From Micromonospora yangpuensis (GTDB lineage: Bacteria; Actinomycetota; Actinomycetes; Mycobacteriales; Micromonosporaceae), in assembly GCF_900091615.1 (NCBI RefSeq), contig NZ_FMIA01000002.1, positions 248,001-312,000 of the forward strand: a DNA stretch of 64,000 nt. Direction: 5' to 3'. Shown in pieces: positions 1 to 7,343 of the stretch. Under the pieces are notes generated by a model. It made no database searches and was not told where the DNA came from. It saw nothing but the letters and a program-made list of their open reading frames with translations. A program made the translations under genes and the position numbers. Each line of letters begins with the position of its first letter. The stretch's first letter is position 1.

Positions 1-139
1 AGCTGCCGTCTGCCGTGGGGCGGTTCCGGGCGCGGTATCGGTGGGGCGCGGGCGGGTAGGGGCGGGACAGGTCGGGTATGCGGGGGTCGGCAGCAGACGA
101 GCACGCCCGCAGGCCACCGCACGGGGGAGTGCAGCGCAC

Positions 140-409
140 ATGGGTATTGGTAGCGGCATCTTCCTGATCGCCATCGGCGCGATCCTGACCTTCGCCCTCA
201 GAGCCAACATCTGGTGGGTCGACCTGCGCGCGGTCGGCTGGGTGTTCATCCTGGCCGGGCTGGCCGTACTGCTTACCACGCTCTGGTTCTGGCAGGACCG
301 GCGCAAGCGGGCCCGGACGCTGATCGTGGAGGAGAACCGGCTGTCGCACCCGACGGCGATGATGCCGCCACCGCCGGACCCGCCGCCGCCCACCGCACCT
401 CCGTCCTGA
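140..409 (+). CDS. DUF6458 family small membrane protein
   Basis: 89-aa protein starting MGIGSGIFLIAIG, the usual opening of the actinobacterial DUF6458 family. Two membrane segments (about residues 4-22 and 33-53) are followed by a basic stretch (WQDRRKRAR) and a short proline-rich cytoplasmic tail. The ATG at 140 is chosen because GGGGGAG lies about 10 bases upstream and the family motif begins there; longer in-frame extensions upstream are Arg/Gly-rich and unconvincing. Function unknown. A paralogue lies at 1732-2016. The stop codon at 407 is the first element of a tandem repeat array. Confidence 0.85.
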   Translation: MGIGSGIFLIAIGAILTFALRANIWWVDLRAVGWVFILAGLAVLLTTLWFWQDRRKRARTLIVEENRLSHPTAMMPPPPDPPPPTAPPS

Positions 410-604
410 CCCGCCCGGCCGCCTGGCCGAGATGCCCGCCCGGCGCCTGGCCGAGGTGCCCGCCCGGCGCCTGGCCGAGGTGCCCGCCCGGCCGCCTGGC
501 CGAGGTGCCCGCCCGGTCGCTTGGCCGAGGTGCCCGCCCGGTCGCTTGGCCGAGGTGCCCGCCCGGCCGCCCGGCCGAGGTGCCCGCCCGGCCGAAGTAC
601 CGGG
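407..604. repeat. Tandem repeat, about 8 units of 24-26 bp, starting at a stop codon
   Basis: Units begin near 407, 433, 457, 481, 506, 531, 556 and 581, each with the core TGCCCGCCCGG followed by a GGCCGAGG end. In the first unit an extra A turns TG-CCC into TGA-CCC, and that TGA is the stop codon of the DUF6458 gene. The unit length drifts between 24 and 26 bp, so the array is not a continuous reading frame. I see no gene inside it. Confidence 0.85.
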
Positions 605-627
605 CCGCTGCGGCCAGGCTGCGGGGA

Positions 628-859
628 TCAGTCGAGCAGGCGGTGTTCCCAGGCCCAGGCGGCGATCCCGGCGTTGGTGGCACCCCGGGCGACCAGCCGC
701 GCCACCTCCAGCTCCCGTGGGGAGAAGGCTGCCCGGTGGGGCGCCGGCCGGGGTGGTCGGCGCGTTGAGGTGCCGCAGCAGTCGTACCGTGATCGAGGGG
801 CTGATCAGCGCGTCGCCGGAGGCGGCGGCGCGGACCGTCTCCACCACGGAGTCCCCCGG
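628..859 (-). pseudogene. Relic of a NarL/FixJ-type response regulator
   Basis: On the minus strand the segment reads SVVETVRAAASGDALISPS and then TVRLLRHLN, the usual helix and linker between receiver and HTH domains of NarL-type regulators. It is followed in a different frame by FSPRELEVARLVARGATN, the start of a LuxR HTH, which breaks off after AGIAAWAW and stops at 628. The receiver domain, most of the DNA-recognition helix and a continuous frame are missing (frameshift near 735). It cannot make a working regulator. It abuts the permease relic to its right, and together they look like the remains of a divergent gene pair. Confidence 0.75.
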
Positions 860-877
860 GGACGCCGTAACCCTCGC

Positions 878-1096
878 TACGGCCTGATCGGCGCGCTGCT
901 CGGCCTGCTGCTGGCGGGACCGTACGCGACCCTGGCGGTGCTGGCCGTCGGCGAGCACGCGCCGGTCACCTTCCCGACAGGACAGTTGCTCCTGGTGGCC
1001 GTGGCGTTGACGGGGGCGACCGCGCTGGCCGGGCTGTTGCCGGCAGACCGGGCCGCCCGGGTCAGCCCGGTCACCGCGCTGGCCGCCGGCGACTGA
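878..1096 (+). pseudogene. Relic: C-terminus of an FtsX/MacB-type ABC transporter permease
   Basis: The last ~72 codons encode a membrane helix (YGLIGALLGLLLAGPY), a loop, a second helix (LLLVAVALTGATALAGLLP) and the typical tail ADRAARVSPVTALAAGD of FtsX-like permeases. Nothing upstream in this frame resembles the rest of such a protein; the frame enters the response-regulator relic. Only the 3' end survives, stopping 4 bp before the convergent SixA-like gene ends. No start codon with a ribosome site is visible, so it is unlikely to be translated. Confidence 0.72.
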
Positions 1097-1100
1097 GCCG

Positions 1101-1616
1101 TCACCGGTTCCGGGGGGCCCGGCCGGCGGCCAGCGTCGACCAGGGTCCCCGGAACCGGTGCGTCGCCAGTTCGGCGGTACGCAGTTCGACCGGGACCCCG
1201 GCCGGATCCAGCAGGCCGGAGAGCAGCGACACCCCCGGGTTGTGGCCGACCAGCAGGACCGTGGTCGCCGTCGACGGCACCGTCCGGAGCAGCGCCAACA
1301 GGGTCTGTGGCAGGGCCTGGTAGATGCCGGCCTCGGCGCGGACGACCGGGGTGGCGCCGGCCGGGCCACCCTCCGGCGGATCGCCGGTCATCCCCACCGC
1401 CACGGACTGCCAGGTTTCCCGGGTCCGGCGGGCCGGTGAGCAGAGCACCACATCCGGCAGCAGGGTGTGCCGGGCCAGCCAGGCCCCGACGGCCGAGGCG
1501 TCGGTCTCGCCCCGGGCGCTCAGCGGCCGGTCGACATCCGGGACGCCCCGGGGCGATTCGGCCTTGGCGTGCCGCAACAGCAGCAGGGTGCGTTCGGTAC
1601 CCGGGTCGTCCGTCAT
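1101..1616 (-). CDS. SixA-like histidine phosphatase
   Basis: 171-aa cytoplasmic protein of the histidine phosphatase (phosphoglycerate mutase-like) superfamily. The catalytic RHAK motif is at residues 15-18 (nucleophile H16), the CSPARRTRET motif follows near 59-68, and the second active-site histidine is in GHNPG (H125). Length and the RHAKAE signature match SixA, which in E. coli dephosphorylates phosphohistidine proteins; the substrate here is unknown. It reads from ATG at 1616 and stands alone, converging on the permease relic. Confidence 0.85.
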   Translation of the reverse strand: MTDDPGTERTLLLLRHAKAESPRGVPDVDRPLSARGETDASAVGAWLARHTLLPDVVLCSPARRTRETWQSVAVGMTGDPPEGGPAGATPVVRAEAGIYQALPQTLLALLRTVPSTATTVLLVGHNPGVSLLSGLLDPAGVPVELRTAELATHRFRGPWSTLAAGRAPRNR

Positions 1617-1731
1617 GGTGCCAGCTTGCCGGATTGGTGATCTCGATGCCGGGGTATGTCGATGGGAGCCGCAACCTCAGCAGTGGCCGCGGCGGTAGGA
1701 AACGCCAGCTGGACGCCAAGGAGGCGACAAG

Positions 1732-2016
1732 ATGGGCATCGGTGGCAGTATCTTCCTCATCGCGGTGGGGGCGATCTTCGCGTTCGCCGTGGAGGCGAAT
1801 CTCGGGTGGCTCAACCTGAGTGTCGTCGGCTGGGTGCTGATGCTCGCCGGGCTCGCCGGCCTGATCACCACCCTCTACTTCTGGAACTCCCGCCGCCGCC
1901 CGGTGGTCGCGGCCCCGGTCGCCGAGAACCGGGTGGTCACCGAGCGCGCCGTGCCCGTCCGCGAGCAGGTGGTGCGGGAGCACCGCGAGGTACGCGGCCC
2001 GGGCTACCCCGTCTGA
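1732..2016 (+). CDS. DUF6458 family small membrane protein (second copy)
   Basis: 94-aa paralogue of the 140-409 protein: MGIGGSIFLIAVGAIFAFA opens the first membrane helix and VVGWVLMLAGLAGLI the second, followed by a basic turn (WNSRRRP) and a charged tail rich in Val, Glu and Arg. AAGGAGG lies 7-8 bases before the ATG. A strong hairpin follows 18 bp after the stop. Function unknown; the family is largely confined to Actinobacteria. The proline tail of the first copy is replaced here by a charged tail. Confidence 0.88.
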   Translation: MGIGGSIFLIAVGAIFAFAVEANLGWLNLSVVGWVLMLAGLAGLITTLYFWNSRRRPVVAAPVAENRVVTERAVPVREQVVREHREVRGPGYPV

Positions 2017-2034
2017 CCCGAACCACCCGGACCT

Positions 2035-2068
2035 CTCGGGGGACCCGCAACGACGCGGGTCCCCCGAG
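2035..2068 (+). terminator. Intrinsic-type terminator hairpin
   Basis: Perfect 14-bp stem (CTCGGGGGACCCGC against GCGGGTCCCCCGAG) with a 6-base loop, 18 bp after the DUF6458 stop. There is no T tract, as is common for actinomycete terminators. Confidence 0.8.
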
Positions 2069-2093
2069 TGCTGTCCTGGGGTGTCCGGGACTC

Positions 2094-2168
2094 GGTCGAA
2101 CAGGGACTCAGGCGAACAGGGACTCAGGCGGACAGGGTCTCAGGCGACAGGGTCTCAGGCGAACAGGG
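2094..2168. repeat. Tandem repeat (15-16 bp) overlapping the hemolysin III stop codon
   Basis: Four units of CTCAGGCGAACAGGG(A/T) begin at 2107, 2123, 2139 and 2154, with a partial unit from 2094. Read on the minus strand, the unit is the last codons and TGA stop of the hemolysin III gene (CTG TTC GCC TGA) copied downstream, so every unit carries its own TGA. Confidence 0.85.
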
Positions 2169-2832
2169 CGAAGTAGATGGCGATGTGGTGGCAGATCGCG
2201 GCCACCAGGGTGCAGGCGTGGAAGAACTCGTGGTGGCCGAAGACCGTGGGCCACGGGTTGGGCCGGCGCAGCGCGTAGCAGACCGCGCCGACGCTGTAGA
2301 TCGCGCCGCCGACGGCCAGCAGCACCAGCGCGGTCACCCCGCCGACGTGCAGGATCGCCGGCAGCATCACCACCGACACCCAGCCCAGGGCCAGGTAGAG
2401 CGGGGCGGAGACCCAGCGCGGCGCGTGCGGCCAGATCAGCTTCACCGCCACGCCGCCCAGCGCGCCGCCCCAGACCAGGGCGAGCATCGCGGTCGCCGGT
2501 CGGGGCTCCAGCAGCAGGACGCAGAACGGGGTGTACGTGCCGGCGATGAACACGAAGATCATCGAGTGGTCCATCCGGCGCATCACCTGGTAGCCGCGCT
2601 CCGTCCAGACCCGACGGTGGTAGAGCGCGCTGGTGCCGAAGAGCCCGCACACGGTCAGGCTGTAGATGGCCGTGCTGACCAGTGGGGCCCAGCCTGGTCG
2701 GGAGGCCGCGATCGAGCAGAGGACGATGCCGCAGACGAGCGCGACGAAGAACGCGTAGGTGTGCAGCCAGCCGCGCATCCGGGGTTTGCCGATGTCGACC
2801 GGCTTCATGCGAAGCGGTGCGGAGGTGGTCAC
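2155..2832 (-). CDS. Hemolysin III / PAQR family membrane protein
   Basis: 225-aa integral membrane protein with about seven helices. Family signatures are SALYHR (near residue 68), DHSMIFVFIAGTYTPF (near 88-103) and the C-terminal HHEFFHACTLVAAICHH; the conserved Ser, His and Asp residues are those that bind metal in eukaryotic PAQR relatives. The family is linked to membrane-lipid homeostasis, and haemolytic activity is not implied by the name. Start at ATG 2832. It is divergent from pxpB, with an 86-bp shared promoter region containing a TACGG/CCGTA palindrome. The 3' end is duplicated as a tandem repeat. Confidence 0.9.
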   Translation of the reverse strand: MTTSAPLRMKPVDIGKPRMRGWLHTYAFFVALVCGIVLCSIAASRPGWAPLVSTAIYSLTVCGLFGTSALYHRRVWTERGYQVMRRMDHSMIFVFIAGTYTPFCVLLLEPRPATAMLALVWGGALGGVAVKLIWPHAPRWVSAPLYLALGWVSVVMLPAILHVGGVTALVLLAVGGAIYSVGAVCYALRRPNPWPTVFGHHEFFHACTLVAAICHHIAIYFALFA

Positions 2833-2842
2833 GACTAAAGGT

Positions 2843-2854
2843 TACGGCACCGTA
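2843..2854. promoter_or_regulatory. Candidate operator palindrome between hemolysin III and pxpB
   Basis: TACGG-CA-CCGTA is a perfect 5+2+5 palindrome embedded in GGTTACGGCACCGTAGGTTA, 11 bp upstream of the hemolysin III start. The form suits a TetR-type dimer, but no regulator is adjacent, so the assignment is an inference. Confidence 0.35.
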
Positions 2855-2918
2855 GGTTACTTTCAGGTAGTGGCACCGGTCACGATGTTCGCGTCGCCGG
2901 ATGCGGCAGGATGACGGG

Positions 2919-3704
2919 ATGCGGATCCGACCCGTCGGCCGACACGCCCTGTTGCTCGACTGCGCCGACCCGGCACAGGTCGAGGCGTGGCGCGCGGAGC
3001 TGTGGCGACGCCGCCAGGGCGGGGAGCTGACCGCCGTCGAGATCGTGCCGGGGGCGCAGACCCTGCTGCTCGACGGGGTGCCCGACCCGCACCGCCTCGC
3101 CGCCCGGCTCACCGACTGGACCCCGGGCCCGGCACCCACCGCCGAACCGGATCCCACCAACGCCGGCACGCGGCCCACCACCGCCGAACCGGATCCCACC
3201 AACGCCGGCACGCAGCCCACCAGCGCCGGCACGCGGCCCACCAACGCCGGCACGCGGCCCACCAGCGCCGGCACGCGGCCCACCAGCGCCGAGCCGCAGC
3301 CCACCAGCGCCGGCCCGGGTGCCGGCTGGCTGGTCGAGGTGCCCACCGAGTGGAACGGCCCGGACCTCGCCGCCGTCGCGGAACACTGGCGGACCGGCGT
3401 ACCCGAGGTGATCCGGCGGCTGACCGGCACCGAGTTCCGGGTGGCCTTCTGCGGCTTCGCACCCGGCTTCGCGTACCTGACCGGGCTCCCCGCCGAGCAG
3501 GCGGTGCCCCGACGGGCCACCCCGCGGACCCGGGTGCCGGCCGGCTCGGTGGCGCTGGCCGGGCCGTACGCCGGGATCTACCCGACCGAGTCACCGGGCG
3601 GGTGGCAGCTGGTCGGCCGCACCGACCTGCCCCTCTTCGACGTACACGCCGACCCGCCCGCCCGGCTCACCCCCGGCACCCGGGTCCGGCTGGTGTCCGC
3701 GTGA
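2919..3704 (+). CDS. pxpB: 5-oxoprolinase subunit PxpB (KipI family) with internal repeat insertion
   Basis: 261-aa subunit of the bacterial PxpABC 5-oxoprolinase, which hydrolyses 5-oxoproline to glutamate with ATP. The C-terminal half carries the KipI signatures GFAPGFAYLTGLP and PAGSVALAGPYAGIYPTESP. The N-terminal domain is split by about 60 residues of Thr/Pro/Ala/Gly repeats (residues ~73-132) not expected in the family; usual length is 200-240 aa. The ATG at 2919 is chosen because homology begins at MRIRPVGRHALL. The stop overlaps the GTG of pxpC by 4 bp. Confidence 0.92.
   Translation: MRIRPVGRHALLLDCADPAQVEAWRAELWRRRQGGELTAVEIVPGAQTLLLDGVPDPHRLAARLTDWTPGPAPTAEPDPTNAGTRPTTAEPDPTNAGTQPTSAGTRPTNAGTRPTSAGTRPTSAEPQPTSAGPGAGWLVEVPTEWNGPDLAAVAEHWRTGVPEVIRRLTGTEFRVAFCGFAPGFAYLTGLPAEQAVPRRATPRTRVPAGSVALAGPYAGIYPTESPGGWQLVGRTDLPLFDVHADPPARLTPGTRVRLVSA
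3136..3315. repeat. In-frame 21-bp-based tandem repeat inside pxpB
   Basis: Repeats of about 21 bp built on CACCAGCGCCGGCACGCGGC encode heptads such as TSAGTRP and TNAGTRP, interspersed with a longer unit TAEPDPTNAGTRP present twice. All changes keep the frame. The insert lies between the N-terminal strand-rich domain and the segment beginning GWLVEVPTEWNGPDL. Confidence 0.88.
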
Positions 3705-4570
3705 CGTCGGCTCCCGCCGGGACGCTGACCGTGCTCCGGGCCGGCGCGTTGACCACCGTGCAGGACCTCGGCCGGCCCGGCTGGGCGCACCTGGGCGTAC
3801 CCCGGTCCGGTGCGCTCGACCCGGGGGCGCTGCGGCTGGCCAACCGGCTGGTAGGCAACCCGGAGACGGCCGCCGGCCTGGAGATCACCCTGACCGGCTG
3901 TGAGCTGACCCTGTCCCGGGCCGGCACGGTCGCCGTCACCGGCCCGCCCGCGCGGGTCCGGGTCGGGAACCGGCCGGCGGACGTCGGCCTGCCGATCGCC
4001 GTACCGGCCGGGGTGCGGTTGCGGATCGGCCCGGCAGACCAGGGGGTACGCAGCTACCTGGCGGTGGCCGGCGGCCTCGACGTGCCACCGGTGCTCGGCA
4101 GCCGCGCCACCGACCTGCTCTCCGGCCTCGGCCCACCCCCGCTCCGCGACGGCGACCGGCTGCCCCTGGGCACCCCGGTCGGCGGCCCGGCCGGGGTCGA
4201 CGTCACCCTCGGCCGGCCGGTGCCCGAGCAGCTGCGGCTGGACCTGCGACTCGGCCCGCGGGAGGACTGGTTCACCCCGCAGGCGGTGGAGCGGCTGCTC
4301 GGCACCCCGTACACGGTGGGGGTGCGGAGCAACCGGATCGGGGCGCGACTGACCGGCGCGCCGCTGCCCCGCGCGGTGGCCGGGGAACTGCCAAGCGAAC
4401 CCCTGGTGCTGGGGGCGGTGCAGGTGCCGGCGGACGGCCAGCCGTTGATCTTCCTGGCCGACCATCCGACCACCGGCGGGTACCCGGTGATCGGGGTGGT
4501 GACCGACGTGACCGGGCTCGCGCAGGCCCGGCCGGGGACTACGGTGACATTCCATGGACCTCAACGCTGA
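3701..4570 (+). CDS. pxpC: 5-oxoprolinase subunit PxpC (biotin-dependent carboxyltransferase-like)
   Basis: 289-aa protein of the KipA/AHS2 fold. Signatures are VQDLGRPGWAHLGVPRSGALD near residues 18-38, ANRLVGNPETAAGLE, the RSYLAVAGG segment and the C-terminal LADHPTTGGYPVIGVV. PxpC works with PxpB and PxpA to hydrolyse 5-oxoproline in the cytoplasm. The GTG at 3701 overlaps the pxpB stop (GTGA), and the 3' end overlaps pxpA by 17 bp, so the three subunits are translationally coupled. Confidence 0.93.
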   Translation: MTSAPAGTLTVLRAGALTTVQDLGRPGWAHLGVPRSGALDPGALRLANRLVGNPETAAGLEITLTGCELTLSRAGTVAVTGPPARVRVGNRPADVGLPIAVPAGVRLRIGPADQGVRSYLAVAGGLDVPPVLGSRATDLLSGLGPPPLRDGDRLPLGTPVGGPAGVDVTLGRPVPEQLRLDLRLGPREDWFTPQAVERLLGTPYTVGVRSNRIGARLTGAPLPRAVAGELPSEPLVLGAVQVPADGQPLIFLADHPTTGGYPVIGVVTDVTGLAQARPGTTVTFHGPQR

Positions 4571-5303
4571 CCTCGGCGAGGGATTCGGGATCTGGCGGCT
4601 CGGCGACGACGAGGCGCTGCTCGACGTGATCACCTCGGCCAACGTGGCCTGCGGCTTCCACGCCGGTGACCCGTCCACCATGCGCCGGGTCTGCGCCGCC
4701 GCCGCCGAACGCGGCGTCGCCGTCGGCGCCCAGGTCGGCTACCGCGACCTGGCCGGCTTCGGCCGCCGGCACATCGCGTACGACTTCACGGAGCTGCGCG
4801 ACGAGGTGACGTACCAGCTCGCGGCCCTGGACGGGTTCTGCCGGCTGTACCGGACCCGGGTGCGCTACCTGAAGCCGCACGGGGCGCTCTACCACGCGGC
4901 GGCCACCGACGAGACACAGGCAGCGGCGCTGGTGGCGGCGGTCAACGACGTCGACCACGAACTGCCGCTGCTCTGCTCACCCGGCTCGGTGCTGGCCCAA
5001 CTCGCGGTCGGGGCCGGGCTGCGGGTGGTCGCCGAGGGCTTCGCCGACCGGGGTTACCTGCCCACCGGCGCGCTCACCCCGCGCACCCACCCCGGTGCCC
5101 TGCTCACCGACCCCGACGCGGTGGCCGCCCAGGCGGTCCGGCTGGCCACCGAGCGGACCGTCGTCGCCGTCGACGGCACCGTGGTCGCCTGCCCCGTCGA
5201 GTCGATCTGCCTGCACGGCGACACCCCCGGCGCGGTCGCCGCCGCGACGGCGGTACGGGCCGCGCTCACCGCCGCCGGGGTCACGCTCACCCCCTTCGCG
5301 TGA
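4554..5303 (+). CDS. pxpA: 5-oxoprolinase subunit PxpA (LamB/YcsF family)
   Basis: 249-aa protein opening MDLNADLGEGFG, the conserved LamB/YcsF start, with SANVACGFHAGDP near residue 24 and YLKPHGALYH near 103. It is the third subunit of 5-oxoprolinase and is full length. ATG at 4554 lies inside the end of pxpC. The operon order B-C-A with two overlaps suggests equal expression. The stop codon touches a palindromic interspersed element that probably ends transcription. Confidence 0.95.
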   Translation: MDLNADLGEGFGIWRLGDDEALLDVITSANVACGFHAGDPSTMRRVCAAAAERGVAVGAQVGYRDLAGFGRRHIAYDFTELRDEVTYQLAALDGFCRLYRTRVRYLKPHGALYHAAATDETQAAALVAAVNDVDHELPLLCSPGSVLAQLAVGAGLRVVAEGFADRGYLPTGALTPRTHPGALLTDPDAVAAQAVRLATERTVVAVDGTVVACPVESICLHGDTPGAVAAATAVRAALTAAGVTLTPFA

Positions 5304-5355
5304 AAGGAAGGGCCCCTTCCTAACGCTTTCTGTACTAAAAGGGCCCCCTCCTTAC
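5302..5355. repeat. Palindromic interspersed element, shortened copy (A)
   Basis: 54-bp form of the element seen in full at 49122-49205. The left arm reads AAAGGAAGGGCCCCTTCCTA and the right arm AAAAGGGCCCCCTCCTTAC; the middle of the full element is missing. It fills the gap between the convergent genes pxpA and the thioredoxin/NHL gene, overlapping the pxpA stop. Its dyad symmetry could terminate transcription from both sides. Confidence 0.8.
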
Positions 5356-5358
5356 ACC

Positions 5359-7197
5359 TCAGGGGTCCAGGCCGCGCAGGACTAGCGGGAGCCGGGTGGG
5401 GGCACCGTCGACCACCCGGACCGGCACGCCCCAGTCCTGACGGGTGAGGTGGCAGGCCGCGTGCTCGACGTCCGCGTCGCAGGTCGCGGCCTGCGCCACC
5501 ACCTGGAGCACCCCCTCGGCGACCGCCGGATTGACCACCAGCGGCCGGGACAGGTCGGTGCCGGTGCCCGCCCCGGAGAGCAGCAGCTCCGGTGGCGAGG
5601 CGGAGACCACCAGCCGGGTCGACGGTCCGTACGTCTCGTCGAGCTTCTGCCCCGGCGCGGGCGTGAAGACCACCTCCAGGGTGACCTCACCCGGAGCCAG
5701 GTCGGTGGGGCGGCGCTCGGTCCGGTGCCGGGGCCCGGCCACGGTGTCCGCGCCGGTCGCGGTGAGCGCCCCCGGGGCGAGCTGGGTCAGCCGGTGCGCC
5801 GTCGACTCGACCACGAGCACCGCGCCGTCGGCGGTCAGCACCAGGTCGCTCGGCTCGGCGAGCCCACCGGCCACCGTGCCGACCAGCCCGGTTGCCGGGT
5901 CGAACCGCCGGACCGCCCCGTTGTACGTGTCCGCCACCAGCACCGAACCGTCCGGCAGCGCGCAGACCCCGAGCGGATGCTGCAGAAGCGCCTGGTCGGC
6001 CGGCCCGTCCACGTGCCCGAAGTCGAACAGCCCCTGCCCCACCGCGGTGCTCAACACGCCGTCCTCGACGTACCGCAGGGCACTGGTCTCGCTGTCGGCG
6101 ACCCACAGCCGGGTGCCGTCGGCGGAGGCGGCGAGGCCGGAGGGCTGGGCCAGCCAGACGTCCGGCAGCGGGCCGTCGCGCAACGCCTCCACCGTGGTGC
6201 CGGCGTACATTCCGGCGGTCCGCTTTACCGGGTCGAACCACCAGAGCTGGTGAATGCCGGCCATCGCCACGATCACCTTGCCGTCGTACCAGGCCAGGTC
6301 CCAGGGGGAGGAGAGGTCGACGGAGACCGCGTCGTGCGCGTGGTCGTCCACCGTGGAGCGCCACGGCCGGCCCGTCCCGGCCACCGTCGTCACCTCACCG
6401 GTGGTCAGCCGTACGCCGCGCAGCAGGTGGTTGACGGTGTCCGCGACGACCAGGTCGTACCCGGCCACCTCGGCGACGTGCCTCGGCAGCAGGCACAGCC
6501 CCTGCGGTTCGGCGAAGCTGGCCGCCTCGGCCGGTCCGTCGGCCCGCCCCCGCTGACCGCTGCCGATCACCCGGACCGGGGTCTCGCCGTCCGGCTCCAA
6601 CTCGACCAGCCGGTGCCGGGCCGAGTCGGAGACCAGCAGGTGCCCGTCGGGCAGCGCCACCGCCTTGCCGGGGAAGCGCAGCGCCGTCTCCGGCTCGGCG
6701 GGCGGCACGTACGGGCCGTCGCCCCGGCGCAGGGTGCCCTTGGCCTCGTGTACCCCGATCAGCTCGTCGATCAGCCGGGTCAGTCCCTCGGCGTGACCCT
6801 CGCCGGCCATGGTGGCCACCACGTACCCTTCGGGGTCGACCACCGCCAGCGTCGGCCAGGCGCGGGCCGCGTACTGCTGCCACATGTCCAGCTCCGGGTC
6901 GTCGAGGACCGGATGGTGTACCCCGTACCGCTCGACCGCCGCCGCCAGTGCCGCCGGGTCCTTCTCGTGCTCGAACTTGGGCGAGTGGACGCCGACGGCG
7001 ACCAGGACGTCGGCGTACTTCTGCTCCAACGGCCGTAGCTCGTCCAGGACGTGCAGGCAGTTGATGCAGCAGAACGTCCAGAAGTCCAAGATCAGAATGC
7101 GCCCGCGCAGGTCGGCGAGGGTGAGGTCCCGTCCGCCGGTGTTCAACCACTGACGGCCCTTGAGTTCGGGCGCACGGACGCGGGGCGAGGTAGCCAT
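5359..7197 (-). CDS. Thioredoxin-like / NHL-repeat protein (NHLRC2-like)
   Basis: 612-aa protein with an N-terminal TlpA-like thioredoxin fold (about residues 10-165) and a C-terminal NHL beta-propeller (about 170-510), then a beta-sandwich tail. The redox motif is FCCINC (C43, C44, C47), as in NHLRC2, in place of the usual CxxC. NHL units include FPGKAVALPDGHLLVSDSA and HPLGVCALPDGSVLVADTYN. No signal peptide is visible, so it is predicted cytoplasmic. Its substrate is unknown. The start is ATG 7197, with only a weak ribosome site (CAGGG). Confidence 0.87.
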   Translation of the reverse strand: MATSPRVRAPELKGRQWLNTGGRDLTLADLRGRILILDFWTFCCINCLHVLDELRPLEQKYADVLVAVGVHSPKFEHEKDPAALAAAVERYGVHHPVLDDPELDMWQQYAARAWPTLAVVDPEGYVVATMAGEGHAEGLTRLIDELIGVHEAKGTLRRGDGPYVPPAEPETALRFPGKAVALPDGHLLVSDSARHRLVELEPDGETPVRVIGSGQRGRADGPAEAASFAEPQGLCLLPRHVAEVAGYDLVVADTVNHLLRGVRLTTGEVTTVAGTGRPWRSTVDDHAHDAVSVDLSSPWDLAWYDGKVIVAMAGIHQLWWFDPVKRTAGMYAGTTVEALRDGPLPDVWLAQPSGLAASADGTRLWVADSETSALRYVEDGVLSTAVGQGLFDFGHVDGPADQALLQHPLGVCALPDGSVLVADTYNGAVRRFDPATGLVGTVAGGLAEPSDLVLTADGAVLVVESTAHRLTQLAPGALTATGADTVAGPRHRTERRPTDLAPGEVTLEVVFTPAPGQKLDETYGPSTRLVVSASPPELLLSGAGTGTDLSRPLVVNPAVAEGVLQVVAQAATCDADVEHAACHLTRQDWGVPVRVVDGAPTRLPLVLRGLDP

Positions 7198-7343
7198 GCG
7201 ATCAACCCTGCCACGCCACGGTGCACCCCGCCCGGCACCCCCGGCAACCCGCCGCCGGCCGGGCCCGCAATGCGAACGGCGCGGGTCCGGCGTCAGCGGT
7301 GGGTCACCGGGGGTGAGGCGGCTGGCCGGAGATCAACTATCGG

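Noticed and set aside
407..604. The GC-rich array at 407-604 as a CRISPR array
   Set aside because: Units are contiguous without unique spacers, differ in length by 1-2 bp, and no cas gene is present; it is a simple tandem repeat.
2155..2832. Hemolysin III protein as a virulence haemolysin
   Set aside because: The family name is historical; motifs and topology are those of PAQR membrane-homeostasis proteins.
5302..5355. Palindromic element as a riboswitch or small RNA
   Set aside because: It lies beyond the ends of two convergent genes, is a plain inverted repeat, and recurs at other gene ends, which fits a terminator or mobile repeat better.
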